A DNA stretch of 64,000 nt from Rallus limicola (Eukaryota > Chordata > Aves > Gruiformes > Rallidae), in the NCBI GenBank assembly GCA_022605955.1, contig JAKCOZ010000041.1, forward strand, positions 4,905,001-4,969,000, in the 5' to 3' direction. A program made the translations under genes and the position numbers. Positions within the stretch are counted from its first letter, which is position 1, and every line of letters begins with the position of its first letter. Below, in pieces: positions 1 through 13,108 of this stretch. The notes beneath the pieces were generated by a model that did no database searches, had not been told where the DNA came from, and saw nothing but the letters and a program-made list of their open reading frames with translations.

Positions 1-3000
1 TTGTGCTCAGTATTTATCATAAGATGGTAATGTGCTCATGGAAGACTAGGCTTAAGGTTAAACAATTTTTTGCCATCATTTCTTCAACATCCAATGACAA
101 AAATTCAGTTAGTGTAAATAAATTCTAAATAAAATAGTAGATTAACAAGCTCTCTTTTGTAAAGGAATTCTTTTTAAATGTGTCTCACCTCTCTGCTCTG
201 TCAAGTTAACATGGGATTTACTGGAACTCTAATTGATGGAGATGATTTCCCTCAGTGTGTGTGAAGGCATGCATGCAAATACATTCCTGTCATATTAAAA
301 CCTAATTGCTAAATTCAAAAGTGAATTTAGGAAAATATTAACATACTATCACTGTATTTCTCAAGTGATTTTCAAAATCAGATTATAGTCTTGCTAAGGA
401 TAGAAAATATTCCTTGAAGCCACTGAAATCAACAAACTGCTGTCTGGTTTCAAAACTTGAGTCATAAATCTTTTGTTTGTTTTGGTTTTGTTTGGTTTAT
501 TCAATCACAAAAGGAAGAAACAGTATGTCCTTTCCTATTAGAAAGATGTTTGGGCCCCTAATCTCAAATTTCTTACTCCCAAGCATTGAGGGAAAGTTCA
601 GGGAAGAGGTCCTTTGTACTAACTGCAGTCAAAGTGGCTCAGCAAGTTCCATAAAATTTCCAGCTTCAGAATAAAAAAATCAGGAACAGTTCCCTTTCTA
701 TTTCTTCTCCTTTGACTATTTCACTGCTGTGAAGACTTAAGTTTATTTGCGTTGATGTGCCTTGGGTTAAAGGAACTGAATTTCAACAAAGCAATACACC
801 CAGGATTTCAGAATAGCCAGTGCTACAGACTGGGAGCTGTTCTACATCTCCAGTATACCTTTGAAAAATAAAAAACCTTTGTACATACAATGGCATGTGC
901 CTCTCTAGAAAATACAGATGGACAACTGGTATCACAGCTACCAAAAGGGCAAGAAAAATTTTGTCAGGACAACTTTGTTGTGCATCTAACTCACGAAGAG
1001 CATGCTGAAACCCAAGGAGCCTTGAGGACTTTCTCTAAAAGTTTGAATGGTCAAGCTCCTATTATGTATTTATTAAGTAATTAGTATTACTTAGTTTAAT
1101 AATATTTAGCATTATTATAAATTTTTGTTCTGGGTATGTTATCAGTTAATCTGGAATTGACAGTCAGGTTCTCTGCCTTCTCTTCTCTTGAAAGGAATCC
1201 AAAGCCTACTTAAATTAAACTCTTCCACTCCATAGCGCTTCTGTAGATCTTTATGGAAAAGAGGTAAGTTGTGAAAGACAGATGAACAAATATATGTAAT
1301 TATACTAGTACAATGGGTGTACTGGCTTTAAATATTTATACCAATAATTTAAAAATTTATTGCAAGAGTTTAACTTTAAGAATTTAACTTCAAGCTACCT
1401 AATGTGTGTAGTTATATACTTACGTTCTCTCTTTAAGTTAAAAAGGGGCCCTAACCTGTGACTTGTTTCTTTATGTGCAACTTTAATTTAAATCAAGTAA
1501 GGTATTTCATACCCTTCTTTGTACTCTTTCTTTTGCCATATAATGTATATCTTAATTTAAATAAACAAATAAATGGAACCCACAACCCAACACAAAATTC
1601 ACTTGGGGTTTCAAGTTCCACCTTTTAAAAAAACAGCATTTGCATTTTGACAAGCAATAAAAATGCTAGCAATCAGACGCTTGCTAGGACACAGGAAGCA
1701 TATAAATCACAGTCAATCATGGCAGAAGTTTTTCAAGTATTTATTCAGTATTCATAAGCACACAATTATTGTCACAAACTTATCTGTATCCAAAATAGCT
1801 CTTTTCTAAACTGCATTTTTCTTATTACTTCATTGTGAGGTCTTCTGTGTATGCAGCACCTCAGTTGTGTTCCTGAATTATTATTAATCAAACAAATCGT
1901 ATCTCTCCATGAACAAAATGTCCTCTGATGGAGATTGCTGTTTCATTAGTTTGGCTTTCTTTTATACAATATATAATCACTCACATCCCTTCATCATATG
2001 ACCCATTGTCAAAATGGTGAATTTCAACTGTGTAATTGTACTGGATTGTAGAAGAAGGTCTGGTAAAGACATTCAGATTTGTCCTACTAGTCCCACTTGT
2101 ACTGATTTTACAAGAATTGATGACATATTTGTAAGCAATATTAACCATCCTTCACATCAAATTACGCTACGTAGTCACTACTTATCTCTTAACATCTATT
2201 CAAGCTACCAACTATCAAATGGTGGGAATTAACGTAGCTATCGAATCTAGCACCTATCACATTTAGACAATGAAGGGCTTTGAGAGAAGGCTATCCACTT
2301 CTTCCACAAAACACGAATGTATTGCTCTGAGAGACAAGGAACCTAAGTTGTCTTTGAGAGACAAATGAAAAATTCCAAACCCCTCACACAGCACTATGGA
2401 ACACAGGAAGAATAAAAACACTCAGCTGCTATTTCTGGGGAAAAGATAACTCCTTATCTGTATTTGGGTGAGATTACGTTTAAAACTTGTTAGACTCATG
2501 CTTTCATCATGCTTGCTGATAAAGCCTTAACAGCTATGTGATACGTCACAACGAGCAGCCCAGAGCTGAAGACAGATGGAGCGTTTGGATGTGGAGCCCC
2601 TCCCCAGGACTTGCAGGTAGCTAAAGTCAGTCATGAAAAGCCATGTATCACCACTGCTGTGGTCACCTGTGGGTTCTTCCCTAAGATCTGGCACTGGATC
2701 TTGTTAGGTGCTGTCCTCTGTCAAGAAGATCAAGGTTAGAAGTGCTGCTGACTGATGCTGATGCTGTTGTCACCCCCTCCCTCAGAAAAACAATCATATT
2801 GCCGCTGCTATCCATAGGGTAACAAACAGATGACCCCAATCCCTGCAGACAGAGATGAAGTCTTGTCAGTGACTTTCCAGAGCTCTCCAGGTTGAAGAAA
2901 TTGCGGGTTGTCCACAGTAGTGATGATGGGAAGGAAGCGAAAGAGGGGTTTATTTTGTCTTATGTATGTTGGGTTTGATGTGCACACACAGGCCACGTGC

Positions 3001-3706
3001 ATGAAGGTGTTCAAATGAAGCCACTGCATCAATTTAAACCTGATAAAACCTGAACTTAGCTAGTGTTACTATTTTATTTTTTAAACTGAAATAAATGTCA
3101 ATATGCATTTTTAAAAGCTTTAAGGATCAAAAAATTATCAAAAAAGATGGGAACAGGTAGTGTAAGGGTTTGTTTTGTTCCATGAAATGTAAGCACAGGT
3201 GGATTGGTGAGATCTTGTAACAGAGCCCACATATTTCGGCTAGACTAATATACTCCATTAAAAATACAATTCTGTTCTATTTCACTTCCACTGGATGCAT
3301 ACTGGGTTCTGTCAGCACATGGAGGGTATGCTTCCTTACAGAGAGCAATGGTAGCTAGACATGCAAACTAAACTGCAAAACATATTTGAGACATGGTAAT
3401 CTTCTGAAGCGCCAGTAAACTCAGGGATTCAGATTGCTCTCTGTGCTTGAGGGAACAATTTAGGCTTTCTGCAACTTTGGGACTATGCTTTCTAAAAAAA
3501 TTAATGTTTTCTCTGAAATATGCCAAAAAGAAAAGCATATGCAGTAACAAAGCAGGTACCAATTTTTTACTTCTAATTTTCAGATTACTTCTAAATCTTC
3601 TCATTTAACCACATCTAGGCTAGTTTCTACAGCAGACACCGATGGAGCCTACTTCCTTAACAAAAAGCTTGGTTTTGCAAAACCCCATGATTTCTAAATT
3701 AACTCT

Positions 3707-3721
3707 CCCCCCCCCCCCCCC
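3707..3721. repeat. poly-C homopolymer
   Basis: An uninterrupted run of 15 C. Such runs are length-variable and prone to sequencing error, so the exact count should not be trusted. Confidence 0.9.
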
Positions 3722-5727
3722 AAATTTATTAATATCCTGATTGTCCAATTTACTGTGGTTGTCAATAATTTATTGCTTTAATAATTCATCATATTGTTTT
3801 AAATCCTGTGAAACTGATTACCTCAAACAAAACCTACAGTTGTCCTGGGATTAAACAACCAAATATACAGCACTTTTACTGCTGTTGCTATAAAAGCCTA
3901 AAGTGGAATAAACCAACCCAAGAGAAAAAATCAGCTAGCCACTGCATACGTAACTAGCCATTTATTATACTTGTAAGAGAATACTCCTACCTCTCATTTC
4001 AAACTACTTCAACCTCAAGGACTCTTAAAAAAAACCCAAAACCAACAAGCCTTTTATTTGCATTAGAACCATGCAGCACACAGCAGAAGGCTGTGATGAA
4101 TTTCTGACTGTGAAACAAAAGAAAAAACCTTTTTGCCCACATTACGACTTTCATTCTTCCCCCAAAGACCTCTTTCTCTGCCTCCCATCACTAAATATTG
4201 CAAAAATATTTTGATGGCAATCCTCTCCTTCACCTTATGCTGGAGATTCTCCCAGAATTCACTTTTCCATAGACTGATCCCTGTGCCCTTCAGCAATAAG
4301 CTGTCTGGTGATGTATGTAGGTAACAACAAGGGCTGGCAGAAAGACGGTCAGGCTGAGGTTTTCATTTTCTCCCACAAACATCAGGGTTCAAAATGCCCC
4401 TGGCCCCAGTAATCAACAATGCTTTGTCTTTTACCTTTAATTAGTCATGATCATGCTGGTGTGTTACTCTAAATTCTGCCTGCACTTCTGTTGTACTACT
4501 GCGTGGACAGACCTTCACATGGTGGTAAGTCATCTGCACACATTACACCTATACACAGATATCCATAGGAAGCAAAAGTACACGTAACCCAAGTGCTTGA
4601 TAGCTCAAGTCGGTAAAACAAGGATACTTTCACAAAAATACCAAAAGCACACAAATAGAATGGGTTATTAATTAGCCTGTAGAAATTTAGTAATTCAACG
4701 ATATTGAGATTTATACCTGTCAAATCCTGTATTAAAAAAGAACGATGAGAAAGCGGGTCAGAGGATCACTGTGCATATTTTATAATTCACCATTGTACCA
4801 GTCTGAGGTTATGAAAGCCTGCATGGAAAGTGAAATGCAAAGTGTTGGGAACAAAGCTGTAAGATGAGGCTATTTGGGTGAAGTTTGGGGTTTTCCCCTA
4901 ATACTTTTGCTAAAACCCTTAAATACTTAAAGAACCACCGCTTCACACAAATGACAAAACCACTTTTAGTAATTAGTGTGTTGATACTATGCTTGCAGGG
5001 GAGGAATAACATTTTACAAGAACTTCCTTGTGAGAGGGTTATTTTTCACACTGCAATTCCAGCTACATCATAGATTTGATACATTTGTAATTGTTAAAAA
5101 CATAACTTTTACCACTAGTGAATCTACCACTGAAACATAGAAAGGCAAAGCACCAGACATTACACAGACAAGCTAGAAGGTGATATCTCCTACACACACT
5201 CCCTACTCTGAACTGATGCTAGGGGCTATAACACCCTCTGTACTCCCAGTGGGGTTTTCATCACATACGTGACTTGTAAAGGTTTTAGGACATGAAATCT
5301 TTTAAAAAAACATGAATTTAATCGTCACAGTTCTGGGGCTTTTGTGACTCCTTAGTAGCCCCGAGAGGCAGCCCACTCACATTTCAAGCCTCCAACCATA
5401 ACCTTTCTTAAAGTCTCCCACCAGACAGAAGATTTGGAATACAATTCACTTTTGCTACACTTTTCTTGTTTCTAGAATGCCACTTCAATTATTCTCTGCT
5501 TGAAGGCTAAGCCACCTCTGAAATGGATAGGATTTCATCTGCTTTAAAAATAATAAAACACACGCACAAGTCCTGATTTGAAATTTTAATTTTGCTGGGG
5601 AGAAACCTGCTCCACAAACAGAACAGATTTCTTTTGAGTAAGTTTAAGTAACTTTTTGTTCTGGTACACTTGCTCTTTATCATGGTTTAGAAACATCTGG
5701 GGTAGTATCTGTATGGGGCTGAAGTGG

Positions 5728-5776
5728 CAGAGGGGGAAGGGGAAGAAAAGGAGAGGAAAGCAGGGAAAGAAAGAAG
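5728..5776 (+). repeat. polypurine tract (G/A-rich low complexity)
   Basis: About 50 bases almost entirely of G and A, with irregular GGAA/GAAA units. It is low-complexity sequence with no coding value. Confidence 0.7.
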
Positions 5777-5880
5777 ACACAACTCACATAAAATAAATAT
5801 GGAATTGTGATACTTTACAGTAAACACACAGAAGACGAACATTCCATAACAGTGGAACAAAGAAGCAGACTTTGGAGTTT

Positions 5881-5906
5881 GTATTAATTGGCATGGCAAT
5901 TAATAC
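5881..5906. promoter_or_regulatory. perfect 10-bp palindrome with homeodomain-type cores
   Basis: The arms gtattaattg and caattaatac are exact reverse complements separated by the six bases gcatgg. Each arm contains an ATTAAT/TAATTG core, the type of site bound by homeodomain dimers. The right arm plus preceding bases (catggcaattaata) recurs exactly at 6167-6180. A protein-binding role is inference; the symmetry is read directly. Confidence 0.45.
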
Positions 5907-6114
5907 GACATATAGCACATGGTAAAATCAGTTCTGCCATCTGTGTCAACTGTCCCCAAGTGGAAGCAGTGCATGTTTGCCATGTTCCTCAGCATTAAGA
6001 TTGCTGCTTCATGACAAGGCTTATTTTATACGCTCCTGTTAGTTCCAATGCTAAAAATCTAGCAGGATTTCTATTTAAAACTTCTCACAATAATACCAAA
6101 ACCACCACATTTTA

Positions 6115-6260
6115 AAAAAAAGGGAAAACACATAGTGCTGGAATTTGTGGCTAACCTTATTGCCTCCATGGCAATTAATAACCTATGCTGTGTTTGTAAA
6201 TTGATTTTCTTAATTACCTACAAATTATCACATTTGTTAAAAATGCTGCACAGGAAGCAG
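6115..6260. promoter_or_regulatory. candidate conserved non-coding element
   Basis: This block carries a 14-bp direct copy (6167-6180) of the right half of the upstream palindrome, plus further homeodomain-like cores (TTAATTACC, CAAATTATC) within about 80 bp. It lies just left of an ERV insertion. Enhancer status is inferred only from motif clustering and the absence of repeats. Confidence 0.25.
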
Positions 6261-6439
6261 GAAGCAGGTTTCACAAGAGCGACAGAAGTAGCGAGCGGGT
6301 TCTGTGAAGCATGTTCAAGATCTGAGACAGAAAAATGTATAATATATCCCAGCTTAAGATGAACATCAAGAAAAAAATATAAAATTATGTTTCTCTTTTA
6401 AATTCCTAAGTAGTTTCAGGGTATTTTTATACAGGTTCT

Positions 6440-7507
6440 CTTCTCTGCCTCTTCAAACAGGCTGTACTGAGAACACCTCCAGCCAGACGGAGCAGTCACA
6501 TCTAGCAGAGTCCCTCACAAGAAGCCACTTTTTGTCCCAGAGAAGGGAATGAGAAGATGTAAGGAGCTGTGCAGACACCACGGCCAGGGAAGGGGGTGGG
6601 GAGGAGGGGAGGAGGCACCCCAAATGCCCCAGAGAGAAAGATGTCCCTGAGCCCCTGGGGAAAAAAAACATGGTGGAGTGGGTGTCCCCCCACAGCCCAT
6701 GGAAAAGGTCCAGACCCCACCTGCAGCCCATGGAGAGGCCCCATGCTGGAGCAGGGAAGACAGACAGGAGGTACTGTGACCTACATCAGAGCAAGCCTCT
6801 GCCAGCACTGGCAGCCCGTGGAGAGTTAGAGACACAGAGATGAGCAAGAGAGACATCCACACCGGAGCAGGTTTGCTGGGGGGAGCTTGGGACTCTGTCG
6901 GGGACCAGGCTGGAGCAGTCTGCGCCTGACAGACTGAGAGACATTCTATGATTTATGACTGCACCCACAGCAGTGACCCACGCTGGGGCAGCTGGGGAAG
7001 AGCTGAAGGACTCACGTTGGAGAAATTCAGAACGGACTGTCTGACATGGCTGGGACCCCGCAGTGCAGCAGGGGAAGGGGGTGGGGAATGAATGCCCCCA
7101 CTCCCTCGGTCAAGAAGGAGAACAACTCTTGAAGAACTGACACCCCCATTCCCCGCCCTTCTTCAGGCCACAGTGGGGGAAAGAAGGGAGTGAAATCCTG
7201 ACTGAAGTGCAGTCTGCTGAGAAGGGAGGGGTGGGGGAAGGTGCTTTAAGATCTGGTCACACTTCTCATCACCCGACTCTGGTGTTACTGGGGGTGCAGG
7301 GCAGGGCCATCAATTAGAGAGCTTCTCTCCTTCACTCTGTGGTGAGTCTGTTCTGCCCATGACACTGCCGGTGGAATGATCTCTCCCTGGCCTTATCTCC
7401 ACTCCTGAGCCTCGCAATATCTACTTTCTCCCCTGTCCAGCTGAAAAGGGGAGTGACTGAGCAGTTTTGGTGGGTATCTGGCCTCCAGCCAGGGTCAAAG
7501 CACCACA
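6440..7507 (+). mobile_element. avian endogenous retrovirus LTR-type element, copy 1
   Basis: GC-rich island in AT-rich DNA. Its right half (about 7050-7507) matches 62706-63185 nearly base for base over long stretches, including the blocks around gggaggggtgggggaaggtg, the polypurine AAGAAGGGAG stretch and the terminal caaagcaccaca. The ending and the CTTATCTC...TCCCCTGTCCAGCTGA stretch are typical of a widespread avian ERV LTR family. The left half contains a degenerate tandem of units of the form GACCC(A/C)CGCTGGAGCAG. No gag, pol or env reading frame is present. The left boundary is approximate and no convincing target-site duplication was found. Confidence 0.7.
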
Positions 7508-10500
7508 TCCACTTTCAAGAAAGTCAAGAGACTGGAGAGCTGTAGGACAGAGTGTTGTTTCACAGGTCGACACTGGAATGTACATGTAGAGTCCTCCTCC
7601 TGTCGCTATGAATGGCTCCTCTTCCCCATCCTTTGTGTATGGCACTGGGTGTGCATTTATACATACAGGTATGCATACGTTCTTTTGCAAATGCAGGTCT
7701 CTCTTCTCCGTGAGTTGTTATCTCAGTAATACTGGTTACTCGGAGACAGATTTATTAAGATTTTCATGGTAGCCTCTGTATCTCTGTAACCTCAGGCAAT
7801 TGATTTTCCTATTGCATTTATTAGAGTGATAGCAAGAGCTTCACATAAAACTCCCTCACACTGCGAGCAAAACACACCTCCGAGAAAGCAGAAGAGAGAT
7901 GATTTAGTTTCACGAGGCAAAAGCTACTTTGTGGGAGCTCCTGAAGAACTTCCCACTTACTGAGTCACACAGCAGGCACAGGGACTTGTCACAGAATTTA
8001 CTTCCACAAACACCAAAGGACAACTGTCTTTAAATCAGACACGTTAAATGCACTACATCTTCTCTTCAGAAGCAGTTATGTTCTGTAACACCTACACAGC
8101 CAGAATAAATTAGCTTTCTTATTCAGTGGTGTCAACAACGGTAAACCCCAGAGAAAAAGTGAGAAAAATTAATGCTAGCCTCTGCCAAAATACTTATTAA
8201 ATACACTTTCCTACAGATGCTTCCCTTGCTGAAAGGCTGTTTGGTGCCATGCAAAGTAAGGAATAACACAGTCTCTAATAAGGTATTTATGCCACTGAGC
8301 AATAATTTGGAAGTTGCCCTTAATGTTTACTTACTGTTCACTGAAGCAATGTTCAATACTAAATAAAGGGGGGAAATGCATTCTCTGCTAAACTCTTCTC
8401 TGTGCAGAGCTTACTGCTGAATACCTCAGTACAACCTGATCTAAGGTCAAAAAGGTGACTCTGCTATTATGCATTTACCTACTGACCACCCCATTGAGAC
8501 TGTCAATAAAAGTGTGTAATAGCGTCAGCTACGACACTGGGTTTGTGTAGCAGGCATCTGCCCATTGCCAGCTGGATACAAAACCTCACCTCATTTCATA
8601 CATGGAACTGAAGAGCTGTCATCTGGTAACAAATTTTTATTACTACCAGGAGTGTACTTGAATTCAAAGTAATGACTGGGAAGTACAAAATTCCATATTC
8701 TGTAATCCCACAAGCCGTACAGTTCTCCCTCTTAAATTACTATTGAATATCTATATGGCTTTCTCTGCTGCTCCCGCTTTAATATAATGCTATAAACAAA
8801 CCTCCTTAGTGAACAGGGTCATGGGAAGATTTACAGTTCTTTTTTGCAGGACTGCAGGTGAATTTATTTTACCCAATCTATCCATTCAGATCTATTTTGC
8901 TCAGAACATCATTCTTACAAGACAACTTAGTAAATTCTTCAGCATCAGACAGAAGTCATAGTAAGTGGTACAAAGATGAGGAGGTGTCCTACATGACCTT
9001 AATCAGAAGTTTTGAATGTAGGATAAACGTGAGAACTGAACCCAGAGCCCACTATCACTACTGCCTTTTTTAAATGTAAAGGAAACAAATGTTGCTGCTC
9101 AAGCATGCCTGTCCACCAGACGGACACCCAAGTCTTTGGATTTCATTCAGTAACAAAGAGGATTGGAGCTATACAATGCAACAAAGCAGCATCACTCACC
9201 AAAACCTCAGTGTGTGACCTGAGAAAGGCCCAGGAACCCTGTGGTGACAACAGAAACCATCATCAGTGTGAACAGTGTATGAACTTTTATAGATAGGTGA
9301 AGTCTGTAGAGTGTGTTACTGAACACAGGTACACTCATTCTCTATCGAGACACCATGGTCAAGGGCACTGCCCTCCACATGCCCTTGCCCTTCTGTTCTA
9401 TACACCCCAAGCCTCAGTTTGCTTTTCCCGTCATGCATGGCATCCCATGCACATGTGCCTCTCAAAGCCCTGTCTCCTAGCTGTGAGTTAATAAAGTAAC
9501 CTGCTTTTACAAAGCATTTCTTCTGAGTATTTAGACTCTGGTTTTACAGTAATAGCCAAGTCATTGAATAATGCACTCTTCTTTCCACATATACTCAAGC
9601 ATACAATTGAGCTGGATGTGCTTTCAAGATTATAATATCAAATTTCTGGAAGTTCCAACTTCTTATTTTGTAAATAAAAGCAAGTTGCAGAAAGAGAACA
9701 TTAATTTTGGCACTATATCAACCTAATTAGACCTCCATTTCATTAGAGTTCAGAAAGAAGCCAAAAATAATTTAATCAAACTATATAAAAATTGGACTTA
9801 TTTTTCAGTGGTGGTGATAACCACATTAAAATAGCCAGATAACTAAACAAGTGTAAAAAGCAGAGTTCCACAACCTAGGCAGGGATAATGAGGAAACACG
9901 GGAACTCCAAGCTTGAAGACGACCCTTACTCTGTGGTTATGTGAAGGTGCTACTTGGAAGAGTGGAAGATATCACTACCAGTGTCAAGAATGGAAGAAAG
10001 TCACAAAGAACTCTTTGGGCAGCCATAAACATTACTTTAATGAAGAGAGATGCAGAACCCTTCAGCCTCTGTGAGGATCAGCCAGTGGACAGAACAACTA
10101 CAAACTCATTGACTTCTAAACTTCTAGAGGACTTGAAATGTGGATGGAGATTGGTCCTTTTGTGGACCATAACAGAAAAACACAAATTTTATGTGTATTC
10201 ATAAAGTGCACCCAATTTCTGGAGCTGCAGGTAATTAAAGATAAAAGAGTTGTAAAAGCACGGAAGACACATGGATGACATAAAACTGACTGAACTGATT
10301 GTCCTGATCATTGTCCAGAAGCTGGAAAACAAAAGTGCCCATGACCCTCCAAAAATACACTGCTGTGTAAGTGCTGAGATCTGGCAAAGAGAGGTTTCCT
10401 TGGGAGATACAGGAAGGCAGCAGACAGGTAAGAGGACACAGGGAGGCTGCTGAAACTTCAAGGGGATATAAAAAAGTCTGGAGCTGAATAAAGCACTATT

Positions 10501-12346
10501 TGGGATGAAAGCAGGCTTTTATTGAAAAAAAGATTAGCTGAATATTCCTAATCAACTAAATCTACTGGCAGAAGAAATGTAAACTGTGACATGGTTCTGT
10601 TCTGTGTGCAAAATTAGTATTTTAGATGAAAGGTTGTCTATAAAATATTAATATCAAAGTCTTAGCAATTAAATCCTTTTTATTTGTAATAACAGATGAT
10701 CACCTGCAAAGGAGCTTCAACCTTTTTCACTTCTCTTTGGCGATACAAGGATTGAAATGTACTGCAACATCCTTTTTATTTTATATATATAGATATATTA
10801 CTTCTCTTTTGTTGTTATATATACATATACTTGTATGTGTATATATATATGTCTATGTAGGAAATATGAACATTTATGATTCTGTAGCCACAGAAAAACT
10901 AACAGGAATGTAGATAACCAAGAGAAAAGAGAAGTCCAACTGAAGCATGCAAAGGCTGGATGAGATACCTACTCTGTCTGCTTTGAACAATTTATTTCCG
11001 TTAGCTTATTTAATAAGAATGACTGACGACTTAGGAACAGCTGCCCTGTTAAAGATTCGGCTTTCCCAGCCCTAACATGCATGGGGAGCAGTGTTAATCT
11101 CTTAAGGATCCTCCCCAGTGATATGTCAGATCTGATATTCACAAATTTATATAAAACAAAGTGGGCAAAGGAAACAGAAACACTCAGAGAAGCTACTCAA
11201 TAAAAGAGAAGCTTTTCTCTGGTTGATAAACGAATTCAGTAGCACATTTCTTTATGTAATCCCTCTTCAGACAGTAGAAGAAAGCCATTGCAAAAGGTTT
11301 TTTTAGACAGATGAAACATGAATCATTTTATCTAGAAATTACATATCATAAACATAAATTAATCAGTATCCTTAGACAGCTGTAACGTTGACAAAGTGGC
11401 TCTTCAAGTCGGAAGATTTCAAAACTGCTAAGCAGTTCTTTGCTACACTGGCTATAACCCTTAATATTTCTCCAAACCAACTTGAAAAAAGCTGTAGACA
11501 TTTATATCCATTAAATGAAAAAGCCGTGCTAGAGATTTGAGAGTATATTGGTTACACTGTAATCAATAGGTTGCTTGTTCAATAGAGGGCATACATTACT
11601 TTTACTCCAAGACAAATACACTGGAAGTTAGGTTTTGCCTCTGTCATTGAACAGCTCGCTCTCATCCAAGGTTTTGTTAGTCTTTTCTCACACAGAGTCA
11701 CGAGACCAGGACTTTGTGATGACTAAGGGGAGCCTTCCTTTTCCAGAAAAACAACTCTCCCTCCTCTGACACAAACCACCACTTAAGGATGAAACAGTGG
11801 TACAAAAGGTGCAATAGAGGCAAAACACAAAGGGGAAATAATATAATCACAGTGTCTTCCCTGTTTCTTTAAGGCATAAACCCATTTAACTTTGTTTCCT
11901 GACAGACTAGGAAAAACTCTGCAGGTAGATGGAAAAGGGTTGAGACAAAACAGGTGCAAGCAGCTAAAAAAGGCCCAGAAGCTAGGTGGCAGCGGCAGAA
12001 TAGACAGAAAGGGCAGTGGAAGAAAATAAGTGAGAGACCCTCTTCTAAGAGCACCCCCCATTCCTTTCCCACATTTCCCCCAGAGCAAAAACATGGGTCT
12101 GAGCTCTTTGTAACATCAGGGAATTTGGGTGGCTTCTGTGTGAGCAGAAAATCTGGTTTTGGCACACAGCATCTTTGGTGAGGGCTGGTGAGTACAGAGG
12201 ATATCTGCCACACCATGCCCTAGCATAACTAAAGCTAGACAGCAAAAAAGAGAAAAGCCAGAAAGAGGGGAAGCAGGTGCAGGGGGTGTGAATGGGTGAA
12301 GAGGGAGGGGGGAAAAAAAGCCTTCCATGGCTGAGGAGGGTTTACT
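7508..12346. other. single-copy non-coding stretch
   Basis: No recognisable coding exon or interspersed repeat. It contains an AT dinucleotide-rich tract (10782-10858) and a plus-strand splice-flanked open segment at 10319-10427 (see findings). A purine-rich stretch lies at 12240-12330. Probably intronic or intergenic. Confidence 0.6.
10782..10858. repeat. AT-rich degenerate dinucleotide tract
   Basis: Interrupted runs of TA/TG dinucleotides around two clean (TA)n stretches. It is a decayed microsatellite. Confidence 0.75.
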
Positions 12347-13108
12347 TCAGTCCTTACTGAGCCTTGCAGCACAGTCAGAACACCCAGCAGGACAAGTCAA
12401 ATCAGGAACTGTTACAAGAAGCAGTAACAGCCTCATCACAGGCAGCCCATAGAGAGCATCGATGAAGCACGACTCTGAACTGTGCCCTACCCTTAGTGCC
12501 CGAGAGGGTGAGGTACAGCCGCAGAACATAACCCGGTGCTTCCTCTCTCCTCCGGAGGGACAGGGGAGTAATACTGTGCAGAGCAAAGTACTCTGAGCCG
12601 AGCTCCCCGAGTGATTCTGAATGCACAGACTCTGTAAAGCTGCAAACAGCCTAATAAAGACATGAGCAGTATGAACGTTGTGCGAGTTCTTGAGAAAATT
12701 ACAACAGAGATCAGGATTTTTTTCCCAAGACTGGAGAAATCTGCAACATTCCTGTGAATGCTTTAGGCTCCAAATTAAAAAAACACACAACAACCCATCA
12801 AATAAAAGAATGTTACCCCAAAAACCACCAGCAACTGATACGACAAAGCGCAGAAGAGGTAACCAGCTGAGAGAAGTGCCCAGAGGTAGAACTGGCTGGC
12901 ACCAGTTTTGATGGATTTGCAACATGATAAAAAAGAGCCTGTGCACAACAAACAATACTGATTCCTTACAAGCAAGGCAGAGCTTTGAGATACACGCTAC
13001 AGTTGTGATCACCTGTTCACAGGAAGGGCTAACACCTACACTGAGTGCAGTTCTTCCAAATACGGAGATCAGATAGGCTAGAGAAAGGGAAGGGTGGAAG
13101 AGCAGCAA
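12347..13108 (-). other. unusually long ORF (253 codons), function unknown
   Basis: The minus strand stays open for 253 codons from an internal ATG, which is long for AT-rich vertebrate non-coding DNA. The predicted product is rich in Leu, Cys and Ser, has hydrophobic patches near residues 55-70 and 75-115, and shows no domain I recognise. Part of the interval (about 12440-12620) retains several CpG dinucleotides and is open in a second minus-strand frame. Purine bias of the plus strand depletes stop codons on the minus strand, which could explain the ORF without coding. No ribosomal or splicing context supports translation. Confidence 0.15.

Larger units (their letters stand above)
1..5880. 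other. single-copy non-coding stretch, no gene recognised
   Basis: AT-rich sequence with no conserved reading frame; all ORFs are under 80 codons and do not resemble any family I know. It holds a 15-nt C run (3707-3721), a polypurine tract (5728-5776) and a splice-flanked but stop-containing segment at 1195-1263 (see findings). No CR1 or LTR similarity was noticed. Most likely intron or intergenic DNA. Confidence 0.6.

Noticed and set aside
6453..6968. Overlapping ORFs of 60-115 codons
   Set aside because: They are translations of an ERV-derived GC-rich repeat with no retroviral gene motifs.
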